Positions 49,619 to 58,724 of a stretch of 64,000 bases of DNA are shown here, piece after piece. A model generated the notes under the pieces. That model saw only the letters and a list, made by a program, of their open reading frames with translations, was not told the DNA's origin and did no database searches. Source of the DNA: Bradyrhizobium sp. CB1650 (GTDB lineage: Bacteria; Pseudomonadota; Alphaproteobacteria; Rhizobiales; Xanthobacteraceae); contig NZ_CP121695.1 in NCBI RefSeq assembly GCF_029761915.1, positions 8,957,501 through 9,021,500 of the forward strand. Reading direction: 5' to 3'. Every line of letters starts with the position of its first letter. Within the stretch, counting starts at the first letter, position 1. The position numbers and the translations under genes were made by a program.

Positions 49619-50368
49619 ATGGAGACCGCTGCTCGTAGCTGCGCCTGGCGCGCAATTCTGGTCCTGTGCGGATTGATCCTGGCGGGATCGGCCGCAGAGC
49701 TTCGCGCCAACACGCTGCTGTCGCCGGGATCCGCCGCGCTGATGCGCCAATCCGCCGAGCCGTTCGGCGTGTTCGCCTTCGCCGTCTCCGCCGGGAGCCT
49801 GCGGCAGAAATGGTTCGCGCTGAAGGACAAGATCGACGACGACATGGTGCAGCTTGCGCTCTGCGACGGCGACCGCGACAACTGCGCCTCGCCCGCAGCG
49901 CTGAAGCTGCTCGCCATCGTCGACCAGGCCCGCACCCGCGATGGCCGCGCACGGCTGGGCGAGACCAATCGCGCCATCAACCTAGCCATCAGGGCCGCGA
50001 ATGACGGCGCCGAAGATGTCTGGAGCTCGCCGCTTGCGACGTTCCAGCGCGGCGCCGGGGACTGCGAGGACTATGCTATCGCCAAGCTGGCTGCGCTGCG
50101 GCTCGCCGGCGTTGCGGCCGAAGACCTCCGCATCGTGGTGGTGCGCGACACGCATTCCGGCGCAGAGCATGCGGTCGCGGCCGCGCGGCTCGACGGCCGC
50201 TGGCTGATGCTCGACAACCGCCGCATGGCGATGGTCGAGGACGAGAATGCGCGGAGCTACCAGCCGCTGTTCGTGCTCTATCAGTCCGCCGTGCTGAAAT
50301 ATGTCGACGAGCCAGTGCGGAAGAGTCCGCGCCTGCCGCTGGTCGCCGCCAGCGTCGCGGCGTACTGA
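49619..50368 (+). CDS. LapG-like transglutaminase-type cysteine protease (BTLCP)
   Basis: 249 residues with a signal peptide (about 1-30: AILVLCGLILAGSAAELRA). The bacterial transglutaminase-like cysteine protease domain covers about 60-215. Catalytic triad: Cys149 (GAGDCEDYAIAK), His184 (SGAEHAVAAARLDG) and Asp199 (WLMLDNRRM). The GDCEDYA context and the periplasmic location are those of LapG, the calcium-dependent protease that clips giant adhesins near their N-terminus. It is divergent from the FecR/VCBS protein gene, so that protein is the natural candidate substrate. No LapD receptor is in the window. Confidence 0.88.
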   Translation: METAARSCAWRAILVLCGLILAGSAAELRANTLLSPGSAALMRQSAEPFGVFAFAVSAGSLRQKWFALKDKIDDDMVQLALCDGDRDNCASPAALKLLAIVDQARTRDGRARLGETNRAINLAIRAANDGAEDVWSSPLATFQRGAGDCEDYAIAKLAALRLAGVAAEDLRIVVVRDTHSGAEHAVAAARLDGRWLMLDNRRMAMVEDENARSYQPLFVLYQSAVLKYVDEPVRKSPRLPLVAASVAAY

Positions 50369-50508
50369 GCTGCCCGCCTAACGGGTCGGCGCAAAGCGTC
50401 GCCCGATGACAGGCGCTCGATCCGGGCTTCGTTCTCACAGCCACAAAGGCATTTCGCCGCGCGATCCGGGAAGCTAGCATGGCCGCGACCATGCTGGGGG
50501 GCAACGGA

Positions 50509-51633
50509 ATGCGGTTCATCGTACTGTCAACGCTTGCGCTGCTGGCGTTGCCGGCGGCCCCGGCATTCGCCCAATCCACAGCGCCTGACCGTTCGATCGC
50601 CGACAAGCTGCCGCTGTTCGCGAAGAACAACTGCGCGCAGAATCGCGATGCCGCCAACCAATTGTTCTGTGGTGATGCCGAGCTCGCCGCCGCCGCCGAA
50701 AAATTGAGCGGGGCGATCGAGGCGCGACTGAGCCGCCTGCCCGATCGCCTGCCGGCGATCGAGGAGAACGCGATCTGGATCCGCCAGCGCAGCCTCGGGT
50801 GCGGCATCGTCGGCCAGGCCGCGGTCCGCTACGAGGACGTCGACCGGGTCAAGGCCTGTCTCCTCAAGGTGACCGAGGAGCGCACCGCCATCCTGCGCGA
50901 TCCCGATTTCGACTGCCTCGCCGCCAACACGGCGGCGGGCGCGCTGATCTGCGCCGACCCGGCGCTGGCGCTGACCGAGACGGAGCTCAACAGCCAGGTG
51001 CTCGGCCTGATCAGCAAGCTGAACCCGACCGAGGCGCGCTTTGCCTTCGCCGAATACGGCCGCTGGACCAGGGAGCGCGACCGCAAATGCAATCTGGTGG
51101 GCAAGGAGAATGTGCCGCTTCCCGAGCTTTCGCCCGCGGAAGATTGTCTCGCCGACTACCTGAGCCGCAAGACCGCCGAGATCCTCGCCGCCAAAGGCGA
51201 TCCGAAGAAGGTGTTCGGCCGCCAGGTCGCGGCGCGGCTGCCCGACACCGATGCCGTCGACTTCTGCGCCGCGCGAATTCACGCGGCGAATTCCTGCGGT
51301 AATTTCGTCCGGATCAACCGCGTCTTCGCGGTCGACAGCCAGGTGACCGAGCAGGAGGCACAGGTCACGGGCGAGATCGAAATGGTCGTGCTGGCTCCCT
51401 TCACCGCCTGCAGCAAGATTGCCTCGACCTGCACCGGCACCTGCTGGGACGCCAGGACGGGCCGTCCGCAGCCGGGAGCCGCCAACAAGGAACGCTCCGC
51501 AGAAGCCTTCAATGTGACGCGCCGCTTGCGGATCCAGCGGACCTTTGCCTTCGCGAAAGCCGTCGATGGCTGGCGATGCCGGGAAGACGAACTGGCGCCG
51601 GTGAATTCAGGCGTTGCGAGCGGAGGGTCGTAG
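50509..51633 (+). CDS. Exported Cys-rich protein, DUF1311/LprI-like
   Basis: 374 residues from the ATG at 50509, with GGGGGGCAACGGA upstream; the earlier ATG (50479) lacks a good RBS. Signal peptide about 1-22 (LSTLALLALPAAPAFA). Two DUF1311-like Cys modules: FAKNNCAQNRDAANQLFCGD ... SLGC ... ACL (about 40-120) and DFDCLAANTAAGALICADPA ... KCNL ... EDCL (about 135-220). The C-terminal domain (about 255-360) has DFCAARIHAANSCGNFVRIN and SKIASTCTGTCWD. Periplasmic with several disulfides. LprI-type modules inhibit lysozyme, but the function here is not established. Confidence 0.75.
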   Translation: MRFIVLSTLALLALPAAPAFAQSTAPDRSIADKLPLFAKNNCAQNRDAANQLFCGDAELAAAAEKLSGAIEARLSRLPDRLPAIEENAIWIRQRSLGCGIVGQAAVRYEDVDRVKACLLKVTEERTAILRDPDFDCLAANTAAGALICADPALALTETELNSQVLGLISKLNPTEARFAFAEYGRWTRERDRKCNLVGKENVPLPELSPAEDCLADYLSRKTAEILAAKGDPKKVFGRQVAARLPDTDAVDFCAARIHAANSCGNFVRINRVFAVDSQVTEQEAQVTGEIEMVVLAPFTACSKIASTCTGTCWDARTGRPQPGAANKERSAEAFNVTRRLRIQRTFAFAKAVDGWRCREDELAPVNSGVASGGS

Positions 51634-51644
51634 GTCCTTCTGGC

Positions 51645-51730
51645 CGTCATGCCCGGGCTCGTCCCGGGCATCCACGTTCTTTGTACCGCGCGGCAAGGCG
51701 TGGATGGCCGGGACAAGCCCGGCCATGACG
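51645..51730. repeat. Palindromic intergenic repeat (GTCATGCCCGGG type)
   Basis: CGTCATGCCCGGGCTCGTCC on the left and GGACAAGCCCGGCCATGACG on the right, with CATCCACG / CGTGGATG inside. Lies between convergent genes. Same family as 9690-9777. Confidence 0.85.
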
Positions 51731-51811
51731 ATGTGGAGCGCTCCAGGCGCTGCATCACCTGGGCTAGCCCTTCCCCGCAAGCGACGGCAAGCGGGGAGAG
51801 GTGAGGCCGCA

Positions 51812-53011
51812 TCAGAACATCAGATTGTCCTTCACCAGCACCCAGCGCCCGTTCTTGACCTGCTGCACTTGGGTGATGGTGTTGGCGAGGTGGTCGGTCT
51901 TGGAGAACTTGGTCGGCGGCGAGTTGAAGATGTCGAGGAATTTGTCGCCCGACTCCAGCGCGTCCAGCATCTTCTGGCCGGTGAGATCCTTGCCCGCCTT
52001 CTGCGCATAGAAAGCGAAGGTCATCACGGCGTTATAGCCGATGATCGCCTGCGTGTTGGCGTCGGTGCTGAACATCTTCTTGTAGTTGACGAGCCAGTCG
52101 TGGACCTTGCCCTTCGCGGTGTCCTCGTACGGGATCTCGAAGCCGCTCGCGGCATAGAGGCCTTCGACGGCGTCCTTGCCGAGCGTGGGCACTTCGAGCA
52201 CGTTGGTCGGCGTAGCGCCGAGGAAGGTGACATCCCAGCCGAGCTTCCGCGCCTCGCTCATCGCGCCGATGGTCTCGCGGATCACGGTGCCGAGCACGAC
52301 GAGATCGCAGCCGTCCGACTTCATCTTGGCGACCTGGGCGCTGAAATCGGAGGCGCCGCGCTTGTAGCTCGTCACCGAGGCCGGCTGCACCTTCATGGCT
52401 GTGAGCTGCTGATTGAATCCGTCGAGCACGTTCTTCCCGTACTCGTCATCCTGATGCATGATGCAGGGCTTCTTGAAATTCTTCCACTCCATCATGTATT
52501 TGAGCGCGGCGCGCGTGCTCTCGACGTAAGGCAGGAGGTTGTTGAACTTCAAGCGCTCCTGTGGCTTGGCCGGATCGAACTTGAAGGTGAACTCGGCCGC
52601 CGTCAGCGGAAAGAGCTGAAGCACGCCGGCATCGAACAACGTATCCTGCGCCGCCAGCACCGTCGGCGACCCCATCGGGCCGATCATTGCAAAAATCTTG
52701 TCGCGCTCGACCATCTTCTGCGTGGCGAGCACCGCCTTCTTCGGATCGTAGCCGTTGTCCTCCAGGATCATCTTGATCTTGCGACCATTGATGCCGCCGG
52801 CGGCGTTGATCTCCTCGACCGCCATCTTCATGCCGTTGGAGACCGGCACACCCCAGACCTTGATCGGTCCCGACAGATCCTGATGGGTGCCGATGACGAT
52901 CTCGGATGCCGAGACGCCCTCATTGGTGACCTTGGTTTGCGCGGCGGCCGGCAGACAGGTGAGCGCCACCGCGCCTACCGCAAGGCCGAACGTTCGTAAC
53001 GATCCCGACAT
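51812..53011 (-). CDS. Branched-chain-amino-acid-type ABC substrate-binding protein (LivK-like)
   Basis: 399 residues from the ATG at 53011, with GGAGAGGAGACG upstream. Signal peptide about 1-24 (FGLAVGAVALTCLPAAAQ). Periplasmic binding fold type I: EIVIGTHQDLSGPIKVWGVP, GMKMAVEEINAAGGINGRKI, KMILEDNGYDPKKAVLATQK, KIFAMIGPMGSPTVLAAQDT and SFKRGASDFSAQVAKM-type linker. Proteins of this class in Bradyrhizobium and Rhodopseudomonas often bind aromatic acids or other carboxylates, not only amino acids. Last gene of the Liv-type operon, downstream of the acyl-CoA synthetase. Confidence 0.93.
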   Translation of the reverse strand: MSGSLRTFGLAVGAVALTCLPAAAQTKVTNEGVSASEIVIGTHQDLSGPIKVWGVPVSNGMKMAVEEINAAGGINGRKIKMILEDNGYDPKKAVLATQKMVERDKIFAMIGPMGSPTVLAAQDTLFDAGVLQLFPLTAAEFTFKFDPAKPQERLKFNNLLPYVESTRAALKYMMEWKNFKKPCIMHQDDEYGKNVLDGFNQQLTAMKVQPASVTSYKRGASDFSAQVAKMKSDGCDLVVLGTVIRETIGAMSEARKLGWDVTFLGATPTNVLEVPTLGKDAVEGLYAASGFEIPYEDTAKGKVHDWLVNYKKMFSTDANTQAIIGYNAVMTFAFYAQKAGKDLTGQKMLDALESGDKFLDIFNSPPTKFSKTDHLANTITQVQQVKNGRWVLVKDNLMF

Positions 53012-53115
53012 TGACGTCTCCTCTCCCTTAAGGCCCATGTTGCGCGAAGGCGGGGGCCACCGCTGCTTCGCATCTTTTCTTCGCATGCCCGTTGCCGGAA
53101 AGCCGGCATGCGCCT

Positions 53116-54954
53116 TCAAGCCACCGCGCGTTCGCGATACATCGCGTCGATTTCGGCGGCGTAGCGCTTGTTCACGAAGCTGCGCTTCAGCTTCATGGTC
53201 GGGGTCAGCTCCTCGTCCTCCGGCGTGAGCTGACGCTCGATCAGGTAGAATTTCTTGACGGTCTCGACGCGGGCGAAATTGGCGTTGACCTGCTCGATCT
53301 CGCGCCAGATCAGGTCCTGGATCTCCATCGCCCGGCACAGGCTCGCATAATTGGTGAAGGGAATGTCGTGGTCCTGCGCGAACTTCTCGACGTTCTCCTG
53401 GTCGATCATGACGAGGCAGGTGAGATACGGCCGCTTGTCGCCGACCACCACGGCATCCGAGATATAGGGCGAGAATTTGAGCTGGTTCTCGATCTCCGAC
53501 GGCGTGATGTTCTTGCCGCCGGAAGTGATGATGATGTCCTTCATCCGGTCGGTGATCCTGACGAAGCCTTCGTTGTCGATGGTCCCGACGTCGCCGGTGT
53601 GCAGCCAACCGCGCGGATCGATCGTCTCCGCCGTCTTCTCCGGCTGGTTCAGATAGCCCATGAACAGGAAGTCGCCCCTGATCAGGATCTCGCCGTCGGG
53701 CGAGAGCGCGACCTCGCCCCAGGACACCGCTTTGCCGACCGAGCCGAGCTTGATATGCTCCGTCGGCATCATGGTGGCAACCCCGCAATTCTCGGTCTGG
53801 CCGTAGACCTCGTGCATGTCGATGCCGAGCGCGAGATACCAGCGTATCAGGTCCGGCGCGATCGGCGCGGCCCCCGTAAACGCGATGCGGCAACGATCGA
53901 GCCCGATCATGCGGCGGATGTTGCGGAATACCACCCGATAGGCGAGGCGATTGGCGATGCGAAGCGAAAGCTTTGGTGCCTTTCCCTCCAGCCGGCAATC
54001 CGCCATCCGGATGCCGACGTCGATGGCGCGGCGATAGACCCATTGCTGGAGCGGCGTCGCGTCCTTCAGCGCGATGGTGATCGCGGAATAGAATTTCTCC
54101 CAGATGCGAGGCACCGCGAAGAAGATGGTCGGCTGGACCTCGCGCAGGTTGTCCGGCACGGTCTCCGGGCTTTCGGCAAAATTCATCACCGAGCCGAGCG
54201 CGACCGAGATGTAGTAGCCGGCCACCCGCTCGGCGACGTGGCAGAGCGGCAGGAAGATCAGCCGGTCCTCGTCCTCCCTGGCCGGAATGAAGTCGTTGGC
54301 GTGGCGCATCTGATGAGTCACGCTGCGGTTGGAATGCATCGCGCCCTTGGGCGGGCCGGTGGTGCCGGAGGTGTAGACGAGAATGGCGAGATCGCCCGCG
54401 CTGCGGCTGTCGGTCATCTCCTGCCACAGCGCTTCACGGCCGATCATGTGATTGCGGCCGAGCGCGCGAAACTCATCGAGCGACATCACCATGTCGTCGA
54501 CGAAGCCACCGAGGCCCTCCATGTCGAACACGATGATCTTCTGCAAGCTCGGGCAGCGGGCGCGGCAGGCCAGGATCTTGTCGAGCTGCTCCTCGTCCCC
54601 GGCGAAGATCACCTTTGTGCGGGAGTCGTTGAGGAGATATTCGACCTGGGCCGACGCATCGGTCGGATAGATCCCGGAGGAGACGCCGCCGGCACAGAGG
54701 ATGCCCATGTCGGCGTAGACCCATTCGGGCACGGCGTTGGCGATGATGGAGGCGACATCGCCGGGCATGAAGCCGGTCGCATGAAGCGCGTAAGCGATCT
54801 CCCTGGAGATCGCGAGCCATTCGCGCCAGCTCGTCGGCTGCCAGATGCCGAACTTCTTCTCGCGGATCGCGGGTCTGTCTCCGCGCGCCTCAACCGCGCG
54901 CAGAAAGCTCCTCGCGATCGTGTCAGCGACCGTCAGCACCGCCGGTCGGGCCAT
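53116..54954 (-). CDS. Long-chain-type acyl-CoA synthetase (FadD15-like)
   Basis: 612 residues. P-loop LVYTSGTTGPPKGAMHS, core motif GAAPIAPDLIRWYLALG with YGQTENCG, ATP contact GWLHTGDVGTIDNEGFVRIT, and KDIIITSGGKNITPSEIE as the hinge. The C-terminal Lys of this branch is in ELTPTMKLKRSFVNKRY. It matches the large ACSL-like AMP ligases that activate fatty or aryl-alkanoic acids. The gene lies inside the Liv-type operon (LivF before it, LivK after it), which implies uptake and CoA activation of one substrate. Confidence 0.92.
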   Translation of the reverse strand: MARPAVLTVADTIARSFLRAVEARGDRPAIREKKFGIWQPTSWREWLAISREIAYALHATGFMPGDVASIIANAVPEWVYADMGILCAGGVSSGIYPTDASAQVEYLLNDSRTKVIFAGDEEQLDKILACRARCPSLQKIIVFDMEGLGGFVDDMVMSLDEFRALGRNHMIGREALWQEMTDSRSAGDLAILVYTSGTTGPPKGAMHSNRSVTHQMRHANDFIPAREDEDRLIFLPLCHVAERVAGYYISVALGSVMNFAESPETVPDNLREVQPTIFFAVPRIWEKFYSAITIALKDATPLQQWVYRRAIDVGIRMADCRLEGKAPKLSLRIANRLAYRVVFRNIRRMIGLDRCRIAFTGAAPIAPDLIRWYLALGIDMHEVYGQTENCGVATMMPTEHIKLGSVGKAVSWGEVALSPDGEILIRGDFLFMGYLNQPEKTAETIDPRGWLHTGDVGTIDNEGFVRITDRMKDIIITSGGKNITPSEIENQLKFSPYISDAVVVGDKRPYLTCLVMIDQENVEKFAQDHDIPFTNYASLCRAMEIQDLIWREIEQVNANFARVETVKKFYLIERQLTPEDEELTPTMKLKRSFVNKRYAAEIDAMYRERAVA

Positions 54955-55030
54955 GCCATTCCCTCCTTGTCGCTTCCCTTCCGCTGCCTGCCTTGCCGGC
55001 GGTCTATGTCTTGCGGATGGGGAACCTCAT

Positions 55031-55819
55031 TTAACGCCACGTTTTCTTCTTTTTCCAGCGCCGTTCGCCCCGCGCGCCCTGCTCTTTGGCGCCAAGGTAA
55101 AATTCCTGGATGTCCTGGGAATGCATCAGGCGGTCGCAGGTGTCGTTCATCACGACCCGCCCGATCTCCAGCACATAGCCGTAATGCGCCGTCTCCAGCG
55201 CCACCTTGGCATTCTGCTCGACCAGCAGGATCGACATGCCCTGCTCCTCGTTGACGCGGCGGATGATCGTGAAAATCTCCTTCACGAGGATCGGCGACAG
55301 CCCGAGCGACGGCTCATCGAGCAGCAGCAGCGTCGGCCGGTTCATCAGTGCACGTCCGATCGCGAGCATCTGCTGCTCGCCGCCGGAGAGCTGGCCGGCC
55401 GGCTGGTCGATGCGCTCCTTCAAGCGCGGGAAATAGCCGTAGACCCGTTCCAGATCCTCCGCGACGCCATCGCGATCCCTGCGCGGATAGGCGCCCATCA
55501 TCAGATTTTCGCGCACCGAAAGGAAGGGAAACACCTCGCGTCCCTCCGGCACGTGGCTGAGGCCAAGCCGCACGATCCGGTCCGCCTCCATGCGCTGGAT
55601 CGGCTTGCCGAGGAACTCGATCGCTCCCTTCTGCGGATCGAGAATACCCGAGATGGTCTTCAGCACCGTGGTCTTGCCGGCGCCGTTGGCGCCCAGCAGC
55701 GCGACGATCCGGCCGCGCGGCACTTCGAGCGAGATGCCGCGGATCGCCATGATAGGCCCGTAATAGCTCTCGACGTTGGAGAGTTTCAGGATGATGTCGG
55801 GCGGAACGGCGGCATCCAT
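55031..55819 (-). CDS. ABC transporter ATP-binding protein (LivF-like)
   Basis: 262 residues from the ATG at 55819, 4 bases after the LivG stop; the frame's earlier start (55852) lies inside livG. Walker A is LLGANGAGKTTVLKTI, the signature is QLSGGEQQMLAIGRALMNRP, Walker B is LLLLDEPSLGLSP and the H-loop is ILLVEQNAKVA, the diagnostic LivF sequence. The C-terminal tail (KEQGARGERRWKKKKTW) is strongly basic and longer than usual. Energises import with LivG. Confidence 0.93.
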   Translation of the reverse strand: MDAAVPPDIILKLSNVESYYGPIMAIRGISLEVPRGRIVALLGANGAGKTTVLKTISGILDPQKGAIEFLGKPIQRMEADRIVRLGLSHVPEGREVFPFLSVRENLMMGAYPRRDRDGVAEDLERVYGYFPRLKERIDQPAGQLSGGEQQMLAIGRALMNRPTLLLLDEPSLGLSPILVKEIFTIIRRVNEEQGMSILLVEQNAKVALETAHYGYVLEIGRVVMNDTCDRLMHSQDIQEFYLGAKEQGARGERRWKKKKTWR

Positions 55820-55823
55820 CGCA

Positions 55824-56582
55824 TCAAGCTCCCAGATACGCGGCGACGACATCGGGATGCTGCTGCACCTCGGCCGGCGAGCCCATGGCCAGCACCCGGC
55901 CGTAGTTCAGCGCGATCACGCGATCAGAGACGCGGTTGACCAGCGTCATGTCGTGCTCGACCATCAGCACCGTGACGCCGAGCTCGCTCTTCATGTCGCG
56001 GATCCAGAACGACATGTCGTCGGTCTCCTCCACGTTCAGCCCCGACGAGGGCTCGTCCAGCAGGATCAGCTTCGGCTCGGAGCACAGTGCGCGCGCAAGC
56101 TCGATCACCTTGCGCACGCCGTAAGGCAGGCCCGAGATCAGCTTGTCGCGATAGGGCTCGAGATCGAGAAACTCGATGACCTGCTCGACGCGGCGGCGAT
56201 GCACCTTCTCATTGGCCCGGACGCTCGGCAGGAACAGGAGCTCCTGCCAGAGCTGCGTGGTCGAATGCCGGTGCCGCCCGACCAGGAGGTTGGAGAGCAC
56301 GGTCGCGTTCTCGAACAGCTCGATGTTCTGGAAGGTGCGGGCGATCCCTAGCTTTGCGATGTCGTAGGGCGGCTGCTCGGTGATGTCCTGGTCCTCGAAG
56401 AAGATGCGGCCCGAGGTCGGCCGGTAGATCCGCGAGATCAGGTTGAAGATCGAGCTCTTGCCGGCGCCATTCGGCCCGATGATCGAGAGTATCTCGCCTT
56501 TCTCGACCGCGAAGGACACCGCATCGACCGCTTTCAAGCCGCCGAAGTGCAGCGACAGGTTCTCGGCGCGGAAATAGCTCAT
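55824..56582 (-). CDS. ABC transporter ATP-binding protein (LivG-like)
   Basis: 252 residues. Walker A is IIGPNGAGKSSIFNLISRIY, the signature region is LPYGVRKVIELARALCSEPK (the LivG form), Walker B is LILLDEPSSGLN and the H-loop is VLMVEHDMTLV. TFQNIELFENATVLSNLLVG is the LivG Q-loop. Start overlaps the LivM stop by 4 bases. Confidence 0.94.
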   Translation of the reverse strand: MSYFRAENLSLHFGGLKAVDAVSFAVEKGEILSIIGPNGAGKSSIFNLISRIYRPTSGRIFFEDQDITEQPPYDIAKLGIARTFQNIELFENATVLSNLLVGRHRHSTTQLWQELLFLPSVRANEKVHRRRVEQVIEFLDLEPYRDKLISGLPYGVRKVIELARALCSEPKLILLDEPSSGLNVEETDDMSFWIRDMKSELGVTVLMVEHDMTLVNRVSDRVIALNYGRVLAMGSPAEVQQHPDVVAAYLGA

Positions 56583-57730
56583 CGGTTCCGTTCCGATTTC
56601 ACGTAGATCTTCTGCCGCTTGAAGGTGGCGCGCTTGTAGAGCGGGAAGAGCTGGAAGAAGAGTTTTATCTTGAGCCAGCGGCCATAGAGCCCGAGCGGCT
56701 CGAACAAGACGAACAGCACGATGATGACGCCGTAGATCGCGCCCTTCAACCCATTCAGCGAAGCGAAGGCCGCGACCTTCGATTGGATGTTTCCGGCAGC
56801 CTCCGTGCCCGCCCCGAACGTTGCAGCGAGGCCGGCGATGATGCCGGGCATGTCGTCCTTGAGGTAGGTCAGGAACGGATCGAGCATCACGATGAAGATC
56901 GCCCCCAGCACCGCGCCGTGCAGGCTGAAGGTCCCGCCAATCAAGATCACGATGATGAACTCGATCGAGAGCTGGAGCGTGAACATCTCCGGCGAGATGA
57001 AGGAGAGCTTGTGCGCGAACAACACCCCGGCAAATCCGGTGATCGCCGCCGAGATCGCAAAGGACTTCACCTTGTACAGCGCGACATTGACGCCCATGCT
57101 GCGCGCCGCCGTCTCGGAGTCGCGGATCGCGACGAAGGCGCGGCCCGTCGGCGAGCGTAACAGGTTGAGCGTGCCGACGATGGTCAGCACCAGCACGGCA
57201 AGGCAGAGGAAGTAGAAGATGGGGCTGTCGCGCGGCACCGCGACGCCGAGCAGCGACAGCGTCTTGATGCGCATGCCCTCGTTGCCGTTGGTGACGCTTT
57301 CCCAGCGCGCCAGGATCTCCTCGACGATGAAGGCGAAGGAGATGGTGGCGATGACGAGATAGATGCCCTGGAGCCGCAGCGCCGGGAATCCGACCAGCGC
57401 ACCGATGAGGCCGGTCAGGAGGCCGGCGGCGAGGAAATAGACCGGGAACGGAACGTTGTATTTCTGCAGGTAGGCCGCGGTGTAGGCCCCGATCGCGAGG
57501 AACGCGGCATGGCCGAGCGAAGCCTGCCCGGTGAAGCCGGTCAGGATCAGCAGCGCAACGCCGACGGTCGCATAGATGCAGACGAAGACGAGCTGGCTCA
57601 TCAGATAGCTGGAGAGCACGTAAGGTGCGATCAGCAGCACCGCGATCAAGAGGCCATAGGACACCACATAGCCCGAATGCGGAAACAGGCGGATGTCGTC
57701 CTCATAATCGGTCTTGAACAGGAAGCGCAT
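56579..57730 (-). CDS. ABC transporter permease (LivM-like)
   Basis: 383 residues with about ten hydrophobic helices. LTGFTGQASLGHAAFLAIGA is the LivM signature, and RSPTGRAFVAIRDSETAARS then MGVNVALYKVKSFAISAAIT the conserved cytoplasmic loop. The C-terminus (LKIKLFFQLFPLYKRATFKR) is basic. Forms the membrane channel with LivH. Five bases separate it from livH. Confidence 0.94.
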   Translation of the reverse strand: MRFLFKTDYEDDIRLFPHSGYVVSYGLLIAVLLIAPYVLSSYLMSQLVFVCIYATVGVALLILTGFTGQASLGHAAFLAIGAYTAAYLQKYNVPFPVYFLAAGLLTGLIGALVGFPALRLQGIYLVIATISFAFIVEEILARWESVTNGNEGMRIKTLSLLGVAVPRDSPIFYFLCLAVLVLTIVGTLNLLRSPTGRAFVAIRDSETAARSMGVNVALYKVKSFAISAAITGFAGVLFAHKLSFISPEMFTLQLSIEFIIVILIGGTFSLHGAVLGAIFIVMLDPFLTYLKDDMPGIIAGLAATFGAGTEAAGNIQSKVAAFASLNGLKGAIYGVIIVLFVLFEPLGLYGRWLKIKLFFQLFPLYKRATFKRQKIYVKSERNR

Positions 57731-57735
57731 GACGT

Positions 57736-58611
57736 TCAGACCTTCTTGCGGACGTGAAGGCCGAACAGGCCTTCGGGCTTGAGCAGCAGCACGGCGAGCA
57801 GGACGATGTAGGGCGCGACGTCCTTCCAGCCCTCGGGCAGATAGAAGCCGGCCATGCTCTCGATCACGCCGATCAGCACACCGCCGACGACGGCGCCGGG
57901 AATCGAACCGAAGCCGCCGAGCACGGCGGCGGGAAAGGCCTTCAGTCCGAGCACGAGGCCGACGTTGGAGTGGATGAACGTGATCGGTGCCAGCAGCACG
58001 CCGGCGCAGGTCGCGACCGCCGCGCTGATCGCCCAGACGATCGACACGACGCGCTTGACCGGGATGCCCATGTAGTAGGCGGCCAGCATGTTCTCGGAGC
58101 TCGCGCGCATTGCAGTGCCGAGCGTCGTCTTGTTGAAGAACAGATAGAGCAGCGTGCAGAGGATGATCGTGGCGGCGATCACCGAGAGCTTGTCATAGGC
58201 GAGCACCAGCGAGCCGATGCGCAGCACGCCCTGGCTGAACGGGGTGTCGATCTTGAAATCGTCGGTGCCCCAGATCATGCCGGCGACCGAGCGCAGGAAA
58301 TAGCCGAGCCCGATGGTCGCCATGATGATGGAGAACTGCGGATAGCCGAGGATCGGCCGCACCACCACGCGCTCGGCCAGCATGCCGAACAGCGCCATCG
58401 CGGCGACCGCGCCGGCGAAGCCGAGCCAGTAGTTCAGGCCCAGCATGCCGATGAAGGTGAAGGCGAAGAAACCGCCCAGCATCATCAGATCGCCCTGGGC
58501 GAAATTGACGACCTCGGTGGCCTTGTAGACGAGCACGAAGCCGAGCGCGATCAGGCCGTAGACGCAGCCGAGCGCAACGCCGCTGACAAGCTGCTGAACG
58601 AAGTCCAGCAT
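57736..58611 (-). CDS. ABC transporter permease (LivH-like)
   Basis: 291 residues from the ATG at 58611, with GGGAGG upstream; the longer frame to 58725 is not protein-like. LGCVYGLIALGFVLVYKATE and VVNFAQGDLMMLGGFFAFT are the LivH signature, and GTAMRASSENMLAAYYMGIP the coupling loop. First gene of the operon livH-livM-livG-livF-ligase-livK. Confidence 0.93.
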   Translation of the reverse strand: MLDFVQQLVSGVALGCVYGLIALGFVLVYKATEVVNFAQGDLMMLGGFFAFTFIGMLGLNYWLGFAGAVAAMALFGMLAERVVVRPILGYPQFSIIMATIGLGYFLRSVAGMIWGTDDFKIDTPFSQGVLRIGSLVLAYDKLSVIAATIILCTLLYLFFNKTTLGTAMRASSENMLAAYYMGIPVKRVVSIVWAISAAVATCAGVLLAPITFIHSNVGLVLGLKAFPAAVLGGFGSIPGAVVGGVLIGVIESMAGFYLPEGWKDVAPYIVLLAVLLLKPEGLFGLHVRKKV

Positions 58612-58724
58612 CGTCGTGCATCCTCCCGATGCGATCTGCGGTTCTTTTTGACCGCCTCGTCGCATCTTGTGTCCAGTCGCTACGCAGTCGTTTCGCCGCG
58701 TTAGCGCCATTTGTCCCGGCACCA

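Noticed and set aside
51812..54427. 871-codon frame joining the ligase region to the LivK-like protein
   Set aside because: The first part is an out-of-frame shadow of the acyl-CoA synthetase; the real binding protein starts at 53011 with its own RBS and signal peptide.
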